A stretch of DNA of 48,396 nucleotides from Prevotella sp. (GCA_017847725.1 JAGAXW010000012.1:1-48396), one strand, 5' to 3'. Positions 7,797 through 18,116 are shown, counted from the stretch's first letter. The notes: generated by a model from the sequence alone, not told the origin. Made by a program: numbers and translations.

Positions 7797-7870
7797 AGCC
7801 TCTTGTCGGATTCGAACCAACGACCCCGAGATTACAAATCACGTGCTCTGGCCAACTGAGCTAAAGAGGC
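7797..7870 (-). tRNA. tRNA-Thr (anticodon UGU)
   Basis: The minus strand gives acceptor arm GCCTCTT / AAGAGGC, D arm GCTC..GAGC, a T arm with TTCGAAT and the anticodon loop TTTGTAA (TGT). CCA is not encoded. The anticodon stem reads CGTGA opposite TCTCG, leaving a T-T mismatch in the middle pair. There is no promoter between it and the SRP RNA four bases upstream, so both are cut from one transcript. Confidence 0.95.
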
Positions 7871-7874
7871 GGGT

Positions 7875-7970
7875 GGGCAAGCTGGCTGTATCGCGCCGCT
7901 ACAACCAAGTACCCTTGCTATGTTCCCATCCTGGGGGATTCCGAGGGAGCTGGCCGTACAGGACTTGCCC
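7875..7970 (-). ncRNA. ffs: Signal recognition particle RNA, small bacterial type (4.5S)
   Basis: The minus strand gives a roughly 96-base RNA closed by GGGCAAG at the 5' end and CTTGCCC at the 3' end, with an inner CTGTA/TACAG pairing. The tip carries the SRP helix-8 signature: ATG-GGAA-CAT (a GGAA tetraloop) flanked by CAGG on the 5' side and AGCA on the 3' side, followed by AGGGTA. This RNA binds Ffh and FtsY to target nascent membrane proteins. The promoter is the box at 7984-8015, and transcription continues into tRNA-Thr four bases downstream. Exact ends are approximate. Confidence 0.92.
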
Positions 7971-7983
7971 ATTTTTGCGGGTG

Positions 7984-8015
7984 CAAAGGTACGAATAAAT
8001 TTGAGAAACTGCAAA
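7984..8015 (-). promoter_or_regulatory. Promoter of ffs-tRNA-Thr
   Basis: On the minus strand TTTG (8012-8015), a 20-base spacer and TACCTTTG (7984-7991) make a textbook Bacteroidota promoter. Transcription would start a few bases before the SRP RNA. Confidence 0.85.
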
Positions 8016-8053
8016 TGAATGCAGATATTTTTTTTCATTTACAAATTTATTCG

Positions 8054-8061
8054 TACCTTTG
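8054..8061 (+). promoter_or_regulatory. -7 box of the DUF4199 operon
   Basis: TACCTTTG ends eight bases before the ATG at 8070, so the leader is only a few bases long. The -33 region is a T-run without a clean TTTG. Confidence 0.65.
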
Positions 8062-8069
8062 CAGCGGAA

Positions 8070-8612
8070 ATGACACCAGAAGAATACATACAATTGAAAG
8101 CATTTGCACGGCAGGACGGTGCCCTGCTGTCATTGTTGCTGATTGGCAGCTTCGCCTGCTATATCCAGGGGATGACCAATCCGCTGATGGCCATGACCGC
8201 CGTACTGCTCATCACGATTTCCCCATTCTACGCCGCCAACAGGCTTCGCCATTTCCGCGACCAGGCTCGCGAGGGCATCATCAGTTTTCTGCGCGGCTAT
8301 GCCTATACCGCCCTGCTCTTCTTCTATGCTGGCGTGTTATTGGCTGCCGCCGTCTTCGTCTATTTCAACTTTATAGACGACGGCTTTCTGCTCAGCCACC
8401 TGACAAGCGTCGTCCACTCAGAAGAGGGGCACCGACTGGTAGAGGCCTACGGTATGGAGCAGCAAATGAACGAAAGTATCAAGATGATGGCAGAAATGCG
8501 CCCCATCGACTATGCAGTCAACATGCTGACTCTCACCATCACGGGCGGTCTGCTGCTGGGAGTTCCCATTGCCGCCTCCACACGCCGCAATAAGTTAAAC
8601 GTCAAGAATTAA
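8070..8612 (+). CDS. DUF4199 family inner-membrane protein
   Basis: This 180-residue protein has four predicted membrane segments (about 14-34, 36-56, 70-100 with FYAGVLLAAAVFVYF, and 150-170) and a soluble stretch between the third and fourth. Layout and length fit the DUF4199 family, which is common in Bacteroidota directly before a family 2 glycosyltransferase, as here. Function is unknown; a role with the neighbouring transferase is inferred from this pairing. The frame extends upstream to 8019, but the -7 box lies within that extension, so the ATG at 8070 is chosen. It heads an operon that appears to run to the Crp/Fnr gene. Confidence 0.85.
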   Translation: MTPEEYIQLKAFARQDGALLSLLLIGSFACYIQGMTNPLMAMTAVLLITISPFYAANRLRHFRDQAREGIISFLRGYAYTALLFFYAGVLLAAAVFVYFNFIDDGFLLSHLTSVVHSEEGHRLVEAYGMEQQMNESIKMMAEMRPIDYAVNMLTLTITGGLLLGVPIAASTRRNKLNVKN

Positions 8613-8625
8613 AAAGTCAAGATCT

Positions 8626-9594
8626 ATGGATATATCTGTTGTAGTACCCCTATACAATGAAGACGAGTCGATACCAGAGCTATACAGCTGGATAGAGCGT
8701 GTCATGAAAGCCAACGACTTCTCGTTTGAGGTCATTTTCGTCAACGACGGCTCCACAGACCACTCGTGGGACGTCATCACCGAGCTGTCTGCGAAGTCAG
8801 AGCACGTCAAGGGTATCAAGTTCCGTCGCAACTACGGCAAGTCGCCCGCCCTCTACTGCGGTTTCAAGGAAGCCAAGGGCGACGTCGTCATCACGATGGA
8901 TGCCGACCTGCAAGACTCGCCCGACGAGATTCCGGCATTGTACCACATGATTGTCGACGAAAAATACGACCTCGTCAGCGGATACAAACAGAAGCGCCAC
9001 GACCCCCTGTCGAAAACCATCCCCACCAAGCTGTTCAACGCCACCGCCCGCAAGGTGAGCGGCATCAAGAACCTGCACGACTTCAACTGTGGGCTGAAAG
9101 CCTATCGCCGCGATGTAGTAAAGAACATCGAGGTATTTGGCGAGATGCACCGCTTCATACCCTATCTGGCCAAGAATGCCGGCTTCGACAATATTGGCGA
9201 GAAGGTGGTGCACCACCAGAAGCGCCAGTACGGCAAGTCGAAGTTCATGGGGTGGAACCGTTTTGTCAACGGCTATCTCGACCTGATGACGCTGTGGTTC
9301 CTCGGCACCTTTGGCAAGAAGCCCATGCACGTGTTCGGCTTCCTCGGCACCATCGTGTTCATCATCGGCTTCTTCGCAGCCTTCTTCCTGGGTGTTGAGA
9401 AGATGTGGGCGCTCTACAACGGCATTCCCATGCGGCTCGTCACCAACTCGCCCTACTTCTACATCGCACTGACCATGATGATGATTGGTACGCAACTGTT
9501 CCTCGCAGGATTCCTCGGCGACCTCATCAGTCGCAACAGTGCAGGACGCAACGACTACCAGATAGAAGAGACACTTAGAATCAAGAAACAATAA
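8626..9594 (+). CDS. Family 2 glycosyltransferase (GtrB/DPM1-like)
   Basis: The 322-residue protein starts with the GT-A fold signature VVPLYNEDESIP, then VIFVNDGSTD and the metal-binding ITMDADLQDSPDE. Two C-terminal membrane helices follow (about 245-268 and 280-302). This is the architecture of polyprenyl-phosphate glycosyltransferases, which load a sugar from a nucleotide donor onto undecaprenyl phosphate for later transfer outside the membrane. The sugar cannot be told from sequence. It begins 13 bases after the DUF4199 gene and ends 12 before the DUF6452 gene, so it is in one operon with both. Confidence 0.93.
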   Translation: MDISVVVPLYNEDESIPELYSWIERVMKANDFSFEVIFVNDGSTDHSWDVITELSAKSEHVKGIKFRRNYGKSPALYCGFKEAKGDVVITMDADLQDSPDEIPALYHMIVDEKYDLVSGYKQKRHDPLSKTIPTKLFNATARKVSGIKNLHDFNCGLKAYRRDVVKNIEVFGEMHRFIPYLAKNAGFDNIGEKVVHHQKRQYGKSKFMGWNRFVNGYLDLMTLWFLGTFGKKPMHVFGFLGTIVFIIGFFAAFFLGVEKMWALYNGIPMRLVTNSPYFYIALTMMMIGTQLFLAGFLGDLISRNSAGRNDYQIEETLRIKKQ

Positions 9595-9606
9595 AGAAGA
9601 TACCCT

Positions 9607-10140
9607 ATGAAAGAAAGACGAAAGAACAGAGGGCCGGTGACAGCATGGGTAGTGCTGAGCCTTTTTATGAGCGTCTATCTTTTTCTGAGTGCCTGCTCGT
9701 CGATTGACTGTCCTGTCCAGAACACCGTGATGACCAAGTACAATCTGAAGAAAGCCGACGGCACGACAGATACGCTCGGCGTTGACACCATGTGGGTGTG
9801 GACGCCCAGAATCGACGGCAGCGACACGCTGCTCATCAACAGGCTCTGCGGCTCTACAGCCACCGATTTCAAGATACCTGTCAGCCATACCCAGCTTGAG
9901 GACATCATCTGCACAATGGTGGTAGACACCATCGGCTCCATCTGGCTCGACACCATCCGCATCCAGAAAGAGGACTATCCGCATTTTGAGTCAGTCGACT
10001 GCCATCCGACCTACTTCCACAAGATTACCAACATCAGCAGTACGCATGATATCATCGACACTGTAGTCATCAACAAAACCGACGTAAACTATGAGTCAGA
10101 GACCGAACATTTCCATCTTTATCTCAAGGCTCGCCGTTAG
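9607..10140 (+). CDS. DUF6452 family lipoprotein
   Basis: This 177-residue protein has a basic N-terminus, a hydrophobic segment and a lipobox LSAC with Cys30, followed by SIDCPVQNTVMTKY. The remainder is beta-rich with regularly spaced TDTL/DTI segments. It matches the DUF6452 family as I remember it, which usually travels with DUF6048. Function is unknown. Its last 50 bases overlap the start of the DUF6048 gene in another frame, implying coupled translation. Confidence 0.8.
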   Translation: MKERRKNRGPVTAWVVLSLFMSVYLFLSACSSIDCPVQNTVMTKYNLKKADGTTDTLGVDTMWVWTPRIDGSDTLLINRLCGSTATDFKIPVSHTQLEDIICTMVVDTIGSIWLDTIRIQKEDYPHFESVDCHPTYFHKITNISSTHDIIDTVVINKTDVNYESETEHFHLYLKARR

Positions 10141-10783
10141 CCTGGTGCTGCTGGCGGCAGTATCGGTTGCCCATGCACAGCAGAAGCAAATACGCCCAGA
10201 GAAAGACTCCATTCCGTTTTTCCGCGGCTTCACCGTGTCGTTCGACCTGGTGGGCCCCGCAAAACAGATGTTCGGCGACTACGGTGAATACGAGGGTGCA
10301 CTGCACGTCAACCTACACGACCAGTGGTTTCCCGTATTCGAACTGGGACTGGGGCGCGCCAATCACAAGAAAGACGAAGTGACAGGACTGACCTACAAGA
10401 CCTCAGCGCCCTACTTTCGGATAGGCATGGACTGGAACATCATGAAGAAGAAACATGGTCCCTACCGCATCCTGGCAGGCTTTCGCTATGCCTTCACCTC
10501 CTACAAGTGCGACATCATCCGCGACGAACTGGAGGACCCCATATGGCGAAGCACATCAAACTTCGGCGTCGAGGGCATGAAATGTTCACAACACTGGCTC
10601 GAGGGTGTCATCGGCATCGACGCCACGATATACGGTCCGTTCCACCTTGGCTGGAACGTCCATTACAAGCGCCGCATCGCCCATAAGGAGGGCGACATCG
10701 GCACCAGTTGGTATGTGCCAGGATTCGGCATCAACGACAGCGACAACCTGACGGCCAACTTTAACATCATCTTCGACATCTGA
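10091..10783 (+). CDS. DUF6048 family outer-membrane beta-barrel-like protein
   Basis: The 230-residue protein has a signal peptide ending near AHAQQ (about 30) and then alternating beta strands typical of a small outer-membrane barrel, ending in the aromatic-poor but hydrophobic ANFNIIFDI. It fits DUF6048 and follows the DUF6452 lipoprotein with a 50-base overlap. The two may form an envelope pair (inference). No catalytic motif is seen. The ATG at 10091 is taken because the signal peptide starts immediately after it. Confidence 0.8.
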   Translation: MSQRPNISIFISRLAVSLVLLAAVSVAHAQQKQIRPEKDSIPFFRGFTVSFDLVGPAKQMFGDYGEYEGALHVNLHDQWFPVFELGLGRANHKKDEVTGLTYKTSAPYFRIGMDWNIMKKKHGPYRILAGFRYAFTSYKCDIIRDELEDPIWRSTSNFGVEGMKCSQHWLEGVIGIDATIYGPFHLGWNVHYKRRIAHKEGDIGTSWYVPGFGINDSDNLTANFNIIFDI

Positions 10784-10816
10784 CGACACGACAAACATAA
10801 CTAAACACCTATACTC

Positions 10817-11839
10817 ATGGACAACAAGCGCAAAAAGCGGCTACTCTGGCAGTTACCCTTCCTCACCCTACTCATCATCGGCACCATCTACGTCATCCGG
10901 CAGCAGCATGCCACCCCCTATCAGAAATGCTCCGGCCTGATATTCGGCACCACCTATAACATCACCTACCAGTATGGCAGCGACCTGCAACAGGAACTCG
11001 TAGCCAAGATGCAAGAGGTAGACGCCGCTCTCTCTATGTTCAACGAGAAGAGCATCATCTCACGGGTCAACCGCAACCAGCCCGTCGAGCTGAACGACAT
11101 GTTTCTTGACGTCTTCAAGCAGGCCGGCCAAATCAGCCAAGACACCCAGGGCGCCTTCGACATCACCGTAGCCCCACTGGTGAACGTATGGGGATTCGGC
11201 TTCAAGCACGGCCAGCTACCCGACAAGGAGACCATCGACTCACTCATGACCGTCATCGGCTACCAGAAAATCAGCTGTCAGGGGCGCCGCATCGTCAAAC
11301 AAGACCCTCGCATCATGCTTGACTGCTCGGCCATTGCCAAAGGATACGGAGCCGATGCCGTAGCGCGTCTGCTCGATGAGCGCGGCATCAAAAACTACCT
11401 CGTAGAGATTGGAGGCGAGGTGGTGACGCGTGGCGTCAGCGAGAAGCGTGTCCCCTGGCGAATCGGTGTCACTAAGCCCACCGACGATAACACCCAGAAC
11501 GGCAACGAGCTGCAGACCGTGCTCAACATCACAGACAAGGCGATGGCCACCAGCGGCAACTACCGCAACTTCTACTACAAGGACGGTCGAAAATATGCAC
11601 ATACCATCGACCCCAAGACAGGCCACCCCGTACAGCACAACATCCTGTCAGCCACCGTGTTGACCAACAAGTGCGCACGTGCCGACGCATACGCCACCGC
11701 CTTCATGGTGATGGGGCTCGACAAGGCCAAAGAAGTATTGCGCCGCAACCCAGACCTCATGGCGTATATCATCTACGACGACCACGGACAGAACAAGGTG
11801 TGGTACTCCTCGTCACTGAAAAGCAAGATTCTGGAATGA
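10817..11839 (+). CDS. apbE: FAD:protein FMN transferase (ApbE)
   Basis: This 340-residue protein starts with a membrane anchor or signal (LLWQLPFLTLLIIGTIYVI) and then the ApbE fold: GTTYNITY near 50, DITVAPLVNVWGFG, LDCSAIAKGYGADAV, NYLVEIGGEVVTRG and HTIDPKTGHPVQ. ApbE attaches FMN covalently through a phosphoester to Thr/Ser of flavoproteins such as the Na+-pumping NQR and the RNF complex, using FAD and Mg2+. It works on the outer face of the inner membrane, consistent with the anchor. Its stop codon overlaps the next start (ATGA), so it is translationally coupled to the Crp/Fnr regulator. Confidence 0.96.
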   Translation: MDNKRKKRLLWQLPFLTLLIIGTIYVIRQQHATPYQKCSGLIFGTTYNITYQYGSDLQQELVAKMQEVDAALSMFNEKSIISRVNRNQPVELNDMFLDVFKQAGQISQDTQGAFDITVAPLVNVWGFGFKHGQLPDKETIDSLMTVIGYQKISCQGRRIVKQDPRIMLDCSAIAKGYGADAVARLLDERGIKNYLVEIGGEVVTRGVSEKRVPWRIGVTKPTDDNTQNGNELQTVLNITDKAMATSGNYRNFYYKDGRKYAHTIDPKTGHPVQHNILSATVLTNKCARADAYATAFMVMGLDKAKEVLRRNPDLMAYIIYDDHGQNKVWYSSSLKSKILE

Positions 11840-12498
11840 CCATCTACGACCAACTGCTACAGTTTCCCCTCTTTCAAGGCATGAGTCACGCCGACCTGAT
11901 GGAGGTGGTGACGCATACCAAGTTCGACTTCACCAAAACCGCTGCCGGAAAACGGCTTGTCAAGGAGGGCGACGAGTGCACGCAACTGATGTTCCTCACG
12001 CATGGCAGCCTACAGTGCGAGACCGTCAGCGACGATCGCTTATGCAGCGTGGTGGAAGAGGTCAATGCCCCCTACACGCTTCAGCCTGACCGCGTCTTCG
12101 GTATTTCCCAGCGCTACAGCACCTCCTTCAAGGCGCTGACCCCCTGCAACCTCATCACCATCGACAAGCAAGAGGTCTTGCTGCTCATGGAAACGCAGTT
12201 GGTGTTCCGTCTCAACCTTGTCAACCTGATGGCTACCGAGACCCAACGGCTCACCCATCGTGCATGGCGCTCGGCCCCCAAGAGCCTGCGCGAACGCCTC
12301 ATCCGCTTTTTCTTCTCACGCAGCCTCTACCCTGCTGGTCCCAAGACCTTCTATATTCTGATGCAGCAGATAGCCAACGAGTTGAACGACAGTCGGCTGG
12401 ATATCAGTCGGGCGCTCAATGCCATGCAGGCCGACGGACTGCTTACCCTACACCGTGGGCGCATTGAGATACCGATGCTCGAACGACTCCTCATGTAA
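11836..12498 (+). CDS. Crp/Fnr family transcriptional regulator
   Basis: The 220-residue protein has a cyclic-nucleotide-binding-type beta roll (about 15-125: GKRLVKEGDECTQLMFLTHG) and a C-terminal helix-turn-helix region (LMQQIANELNDSRLDISRAL). The classic cAMP-binding arginine cassette is not visible, so the effector is unknown. The frame is open further upstream inside apbE, but the ATG at 11836 forms a four-base ATGA overlap with the apbE stop and gives the conserved N-terminus. It ends the operon that starts at 8070; no clear hairpin follows. Confidence 0.9.
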   Translation: MTIYDQLLQFPLFQGMSHADLMEVVTHTKFDFTKTAAGKRLVKEGDECTQLMFLTHGSLQCETVSDDRLCSVVEEVNAPYTLQPDRVFGISQRYSTSFKALTPCNLITIDKQEVLLLMETQLVFRLNLVNLMATETQRLTHRAWRSAPKSLRERLIRFFFSRSLYPAGPKTFYILMQQIANELNDSRLDISRALNAMQADGLLTLHRGRIEIPMLERLLM

Positions 12499-12550
12499 GT
12501 AAAAACCGTTAATTCTTTTTAATCGTGCACTACTTTCAAGGATTTTTGGC

Positions 12551-12558
12551 TACCTTTG
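12551..12558 (+). promoter_or_regulatory. -7 box of the M3 peptidase gene
   Basis: TACCTTTG lies 24 bases before the ATG at 12583 and inside an upstream extension of the open frame, which settles the start choice. No matching -33 box is evident. Confidence 0.65.
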
Positions 12559-12582
12559 CAGGTTAAACAGAGAATAATTAGT

Positions 12583-14667
<2,085 letters not shown>

Positions 14668-14690
14668 GAACGACATCAATCACAAAGCGT

Positions 14691-15137
14691 ATGGACAAGA
14701 CAAAGCAAGACAAATTAGACTGGCGCTATCTGCGTATGGCGCGCATCTGGGCCGAGAACTCCTACTGCCAGCGCCGTCAGGTTGGCGCCTTGGTTGTCAA
14801 GGACAGCATGATTATCAGCGACGGGTACAACGGTACGCCCAGCGGTTTTGAGAATGTCTGTGAGGACGACAACAACGTCACCAAGCCCTACGTGCTGCAT
14901 GCCGAAGCCAATGCCATCACCAAGCTGGCCCGCTCGTCGAACAACAGCGACGGTGCCACCATCTATATCACGGCCTCGCCCTGCATCGAGTGCTCCAAGC
15001 TCATCATCCAATCGGGCATCCGCCGTGTCGTCTATGGCGAGAAATACCGTCTCACCGATGGTGTTGAACTGCTCGAGCGTGCAGGAATTGAAGTCATCTA
15101 CCTAAATCCCGACGATTATGAATCAGAGAAAAAATAG
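14691..15137 (+). CDS. Deoxycytidylate (dCMP) deaminase
   Basis: The 148-residue protein has the zinc-dependent deaminase motif: HAEAN (His70, Glu72) and PCIEC (Cys98, Cys101). Family members convert dCMP to dUMP, feeding thymidylate synthesis. Features such as QRRQVGALVVKD, DGYNGTPSGFENVCED and YITASPC are typical of dCMP deaminases rather than tRNA adenosine deaminases. It follows the M3 peptidase by 23 bases, and its 3' end overlaps the S41 protease gene by 20 bases in another frame. Confidence 0.94.
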   Translation: MDKTKQDKLDWRYLRMARIWAENSYCQRRQVGALVVKDSMIISDGYNGTPSGFENVCEDDNNVTKPYVLHAEANAITKLARSSNNSDGATIYITASPCIECSKLIIQSGIRRVVYGEKYRLTDGVELLERAGIEVIYLNPDDYESEKK

Positions 15138-16773
15138 CCGCTACATGCCCATCATCATGGCCGTCTGCGTCGTGCTGGGCATCTTCATCGGCACCTTCTA
15201 TGCCAACCACTTTTCAGGCAACCGCCTCAGCATCATCAATTCCAGCAGCAACAAGCTGAACAACCTGCTGCACCTGATTGACGACCGCTATGTAGACACC
15301 GTCAACGTCAACGACCTCGTAGAGAAGGCGATGCCGCAGATACTCTCCGAGCTCGACCCCCACTCTGTCTACATCTCCGCCAAGGATGTGCAGACAGCCA
15401 ACGACGACCTGCGCGGCTCTTTCTCAGGCGTGGGCATCGAGTTTACCATCCGTCAGGACACGCTACACGTGCAGCAAGTCATCGGCAACGGTCCTGCCGA
15501 GCGCGCCGGTGTGATTGCCGGCGACAAGATTGTCACCGTCGACGGCAAGCCCTTCACGGGCAAGAAGCTGACCAACGAGGAAGCCATGCACCGGCTGAAA
15601 GGTCCCAAGGACACGAAGGTCAAGTTGGGCATTCTGCGCTACGGCGAGCGTAAGGTTCGCACCATCGTCGTCACACGCGGCGAGATACCCACCAAGAGCA
15701 TCACCGCCACCTATATGCTCGACGAAGACACGGGCTATATCCGTATCAAGAACTTTGGCGAAAACACCTACCCCGAACTGCTCATCGCCCTGGCCAAGCT
15801 GTCGCAGGAAGGATTCCAGAATCTGACCATCGACCTGCGCGGCAACACAGGCGGCTATCTGCAGTCGGCCGTACAGATTGTCAATGAGTTCCTGCCCAAG
15901 AACCGCCTCATCGTCTACACCCAGGGCCGCAAGTCGCCCCGTCAGGAGTATCGCAGCGACGGTCGCGGTTCCTACCAGCAGATACCGCTCGTCATCCTTA
16001 TCGACGAGGCATCGGCTTCCGCCTCTGAGATTCTCGCCGGTGCCATTCAGGACAACGACCGTGGTACCATCATCGGCCGTCGCTCGTTTGGCAAGGGTCT
16101 CGTCCAGGAGCCCATCGCCTTCAACGACCAGTCGATGATACGCCTCACCATTGCCCGCTACTATTCGCCCTCCGGCCGCTGCATCCAGAAGCCCTACACC
16201 TCCGGCGACAACAAGGACTACGAAGAAGACCTCCTCACGCGCTATGAGCACGGCGAATTCTTCTCAGAGGACAGCATCAAGCACAACGGTCCTGCCTATC
16301 ACACCACCAATGGCCGTACGGTATACGGCGGCGGCGGCATCACGCCCGACTACTTCATAGCCGAGGACACCACCGACGTCACCTCCTACTACAAGCAGGC
16401 CTCCATGAGCGGCCTCATCATCCAGTATGCCTACACCTATACTGACGACAATCGCCAGAAGCTGAGCCAGTATCGCACCACCAAGGAGTTGGCAGCCTAC
16501 CTGTCCAAGCAGAACATGGTCGACAAGTTTGCCACCTATGCCGAGAAGAACGGGCTGAAGCGCCGCAACCTCATGATACAGCGCTCCCACAAACTGCTGG
16601 ACCGCTACATCACCAGCCGCATCATCTACAACATGATGAGCGAAGAAGCCCTGTTGCAGTATCTCAACAGCGACGACCCTGCCATCACGAAGACCTTGAA
16701 AGTATTCAAAGAGAAGAAGGCTTTTCCTAAAAACGAACGTCCGTTATCACCTGCTCGCCCACATAGTCGTTGA
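15118..16773 (+). CDS. S41 family C-terminal processing peptidase
   Basis: This 551-residue serine protease has an N-terminal membrane anchor (about 10-28), a PDZ domain (about 95-185: SGVGIEF, GPAERAGVIAGDKIVTVDG) and the S41 catalytic domain with the Ser-containing IDEASASASEILAGAIQD (295-312) and the Lys dyad partner in RSFGKGLVQ (Lys326). Such Ctp/Prc proteases act in the periplasm on proteins with accessible C-termini. The C-terminal about 170 residues are helical. It starts inside the end of the dCMP deaminase gene and its last 47 bases overlap the convergent DUF721 gene. Confidence 0.95.
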   Translation: MNQRKNSRYMPIIMAVCVVLGIFIGTFYANHFSGNRLSIINSSSNKLNNLLHLIDDRYVDTVNVNDLVEKAMPQILSELDPHSVYISAKDVQTANDDLRGSFSGVGIEFTIRQDTLHVQQVIGNGPAERAGVIAGDKIVTVDGKPFTGKKLTNEEAMHRLKGPKDTKVKLGILRYGERKVRTIVVTRGEIPTKSITATYMLDEDTGYIRIKNFGENTYPELLIALAKLSQEGFQNLTIDLRGNTGGYLQSAVQIVNEFLPKNRLIVYTQGRKSPRQEYRSDGRGSYQQIPLVILIDEASASASEILAGAIQDNDRGTIIGRRSFGKGLVQEPIAFNDQSMIRLTIARYYSPSGRCIQKPYTSGDNKDYEEDLLTRYEHGEFFSEDSIKHNGPAYHTTNGRTVYGGGGITPDYFIAEDTTDVTSYYKQASMSGLIIQYAYTYTDDNRQKLSQYRTTKELAAYLSKQNMVDKFATYAEKNGLKRRNLMIQRSHKLLDRYITSRIIYNMMSEEALLQYLNSDDPAITKTLKVFKEKKAFPKNERPLSPARPHSR

Positions 16774-17014
16774 GCTTCTGCGTCAGTTCGGCGCGGCGCA
16801 TCGAGAGGTCGGCACGCAGGGCGGGGCTCGACAGTCGCACGTAGAGTGTCTGGTTGTAGATGTAGGTATTCAGCGTATAGCGGGCCACCATCGGGCCAGC
16901 CACCTCGGGCCACGCCTCTACCAGCCGTTTCTGCTGTAGCGGTGTGTCCAGTCCCTGTTCGCGCAAGGCGCGCATGATCAGGTCCTTCACCTGTTGTACA
17001 TCTCTCCTAAACAC
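16727..17014 (-). CDS. DUF721 / DciA-like protein
   Basis: The 95-residue protein has the DUF721 pattern: a helical start, then VEAWPEVAGPMVARYT, YNQTLYVRLSSPALRADLSM and a C-terminal helix. DciA proteins in this family load the replicative helicase DnaB; this short form lacks extra domains, so the role is inferred. It follows recF in the same direction with an eight-base overlap, a placement seen often in Bacteroidota. Its 3' end lies within the end of the convergent S41 gene. Confidence 0.88.
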   Translation of the reverse strand: MFRRDVQQVKDLIMRALREQGLDTPLQQKRLVEAWPEVAGPMVARYTLNTYIYNQTLYVRLSSPALRADLSMRRAELTQKLNDYVGEQVITDVRF

Positions 17015-18116
17015 TGACTTCTCCGTTTTCTACATGGAATATCCGATAGTCCAGTGCACTATTGCTCAGTATCTGGTCCAAGTGGTCGCGGTTGGTATCG
17101 GTAATAAAAATCTGTCCGAAGTTGTCGTCCGACACCAGTCTTACAATCTGCTCCACCCGATGGGCGTCGAGCTTATCGAAGATGTCGTCGAGCAGCAACA
17201 GGGGTGTCGTCTTCGACGCCGTCCGCTTCAGAAAGTCAAACTGCGCCAGTTTCAGACTCGTCACGTACGTCTTGTTCTGCCCTTGCGAGCCCTCCCGCTT
17301 CATGGGATGTCCGCCCAGCGTAAACTCCAGGTCGTCGCGGTGGATGCCGTGCAGTGAGTATCCCATCACACGGTCTTTCGCCCTGTCGCGCTGTATCACA
17401 TCCAGCAGGGGACCCCGCTGGCAGTGCGACACATAGCTCAGCCCCACCTCTTCGTGACCGCCCGATATCTGCTCGTAGTATTGCTGGAACACAGGCACCA
17501 GTTCCTCCACGAAGGCGTCGCGACGATGATAGACCTGCTCGCCGGCCTCCGCCATCTGTTCCTCCCACAACTGCATGAGCAGCGGGTCGGGCTCCTGGTC
17601 TTCCATCTTCAGCAGGATGTTACGCTGCTGGTGGGCATTGTTATAGCGGGCCAGGGCGTCAATATAGGTGTGGTCGTACTGTGAGATAACCATATCCATC
17701 AGCCGACGCCTTTCCTCACTCTGTCCCTCAATGAGTTGCGTATCGGCCGGCGACACGACGACCAGTGGTATCAGTCCGATGTGCTCAGACAGCCGTTTAT
17801 ACTCCTTCTTGTTACGTTTGAAGTGCTTCTTTTGTCCACGCTTCATGCCGCAGGAGACGACCTCCACCTGCTCCTCCTCACCGGCGTGCTCAACATACAC
17901 TCCCTCTATCATGCAGAACGGTTCGTCGTGGCGTATCACCTGCGAGTCGACGGGCGTAGCAGCCGAGCGGCAGAACGACAGGTAGTACACAGCGTCGAGC
18001 ACGTTGGTCTTTCCCATACCGTTGCGCCCGATGAAGCAATTCATCTTCGGCGAGAGTTCCAGTGTGGCCTCGGCAATATTCTTATAGTTGAGTATAGACA
18101 GCTTCCTAAGTATCAT
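17007..18116 (-). CDS. recF: DNA replication and repair protein RecF
   Basis: This 369-residue ATPase has Walker A GRNGMGKT (30-37), a signature region EGQSEERRRLMDMVIS and Walker B LLLLDDIFDKLDAHRVEQI near 305-323. RecF with RecO and RecR loads RecA at single-strand gaps. The YKNIAEATLELSPKMNCFIG start is typical. The -7 box on the minus strand (18124-18131) ends seven bases before the ATG, so the message has almost no leader. It is cotranscribed with the DUF721 gene. Confidence 0.97.
   Translation of the reverse strand: MILRKLSILNYKNIAEATLELSPKMNCFIGRNGMGKTNVLDAVYYLSFCRSAATPVDSQVIRHDEPFCMIEGVYVEHAGEEEQVEVVSCGMKRGQKKHFKRNKKEYKRLSEHIGLIPLVVVSPADTQLIEGQSEERRRLMDMVISQYDHTYIDALARYNNAHQQRNILLKMEDQEPDPLLMQLWEEQMAEAGEQVYHRRDAFVEELVPVFQQYYEQISGGHEEVGLSYVSHCQRGPLLDVIQRDRAKDRVMGYSLHGIHRDDLEFTLGGHPMKREGSQGQNKTYVTSLKLAQFDFLKRTASKTTPLLLLDDIFDKLDAHRVEQIVRLVSDDNFGQIFITDTNRDHLDQILSNSALDYRIFHVENGEVSV

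Larger units (their letters stand above)
7982..8063. repeat. 22-base perfect inverted repeat holding two divergent -7 boxes
   Basis: Positions 7982-8003 and 8042-8063 are exact reverse complements over 22 bases. Each arm contains a TACCTTTG box directed outward: one for ffs-tRNA-Thr (minus), one for the DUF4199 operon (plus). The 38-base spacer contains the -33 regions. The match extends past the promoter consensus into TATTCG and AAATTTG, so it is more than two good promoters back to back. Confidence 0.85.

Noticed and set aside
8797-9984. Long minus-strand open frame (395 codons)
   Set aside because: It lies opposite the glycosyltransferase and DUF6452 genes, has low-complexity His/Val/Ala composition, and has no promoter. 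It is an antisense shadow of GC-rich coding sequence.
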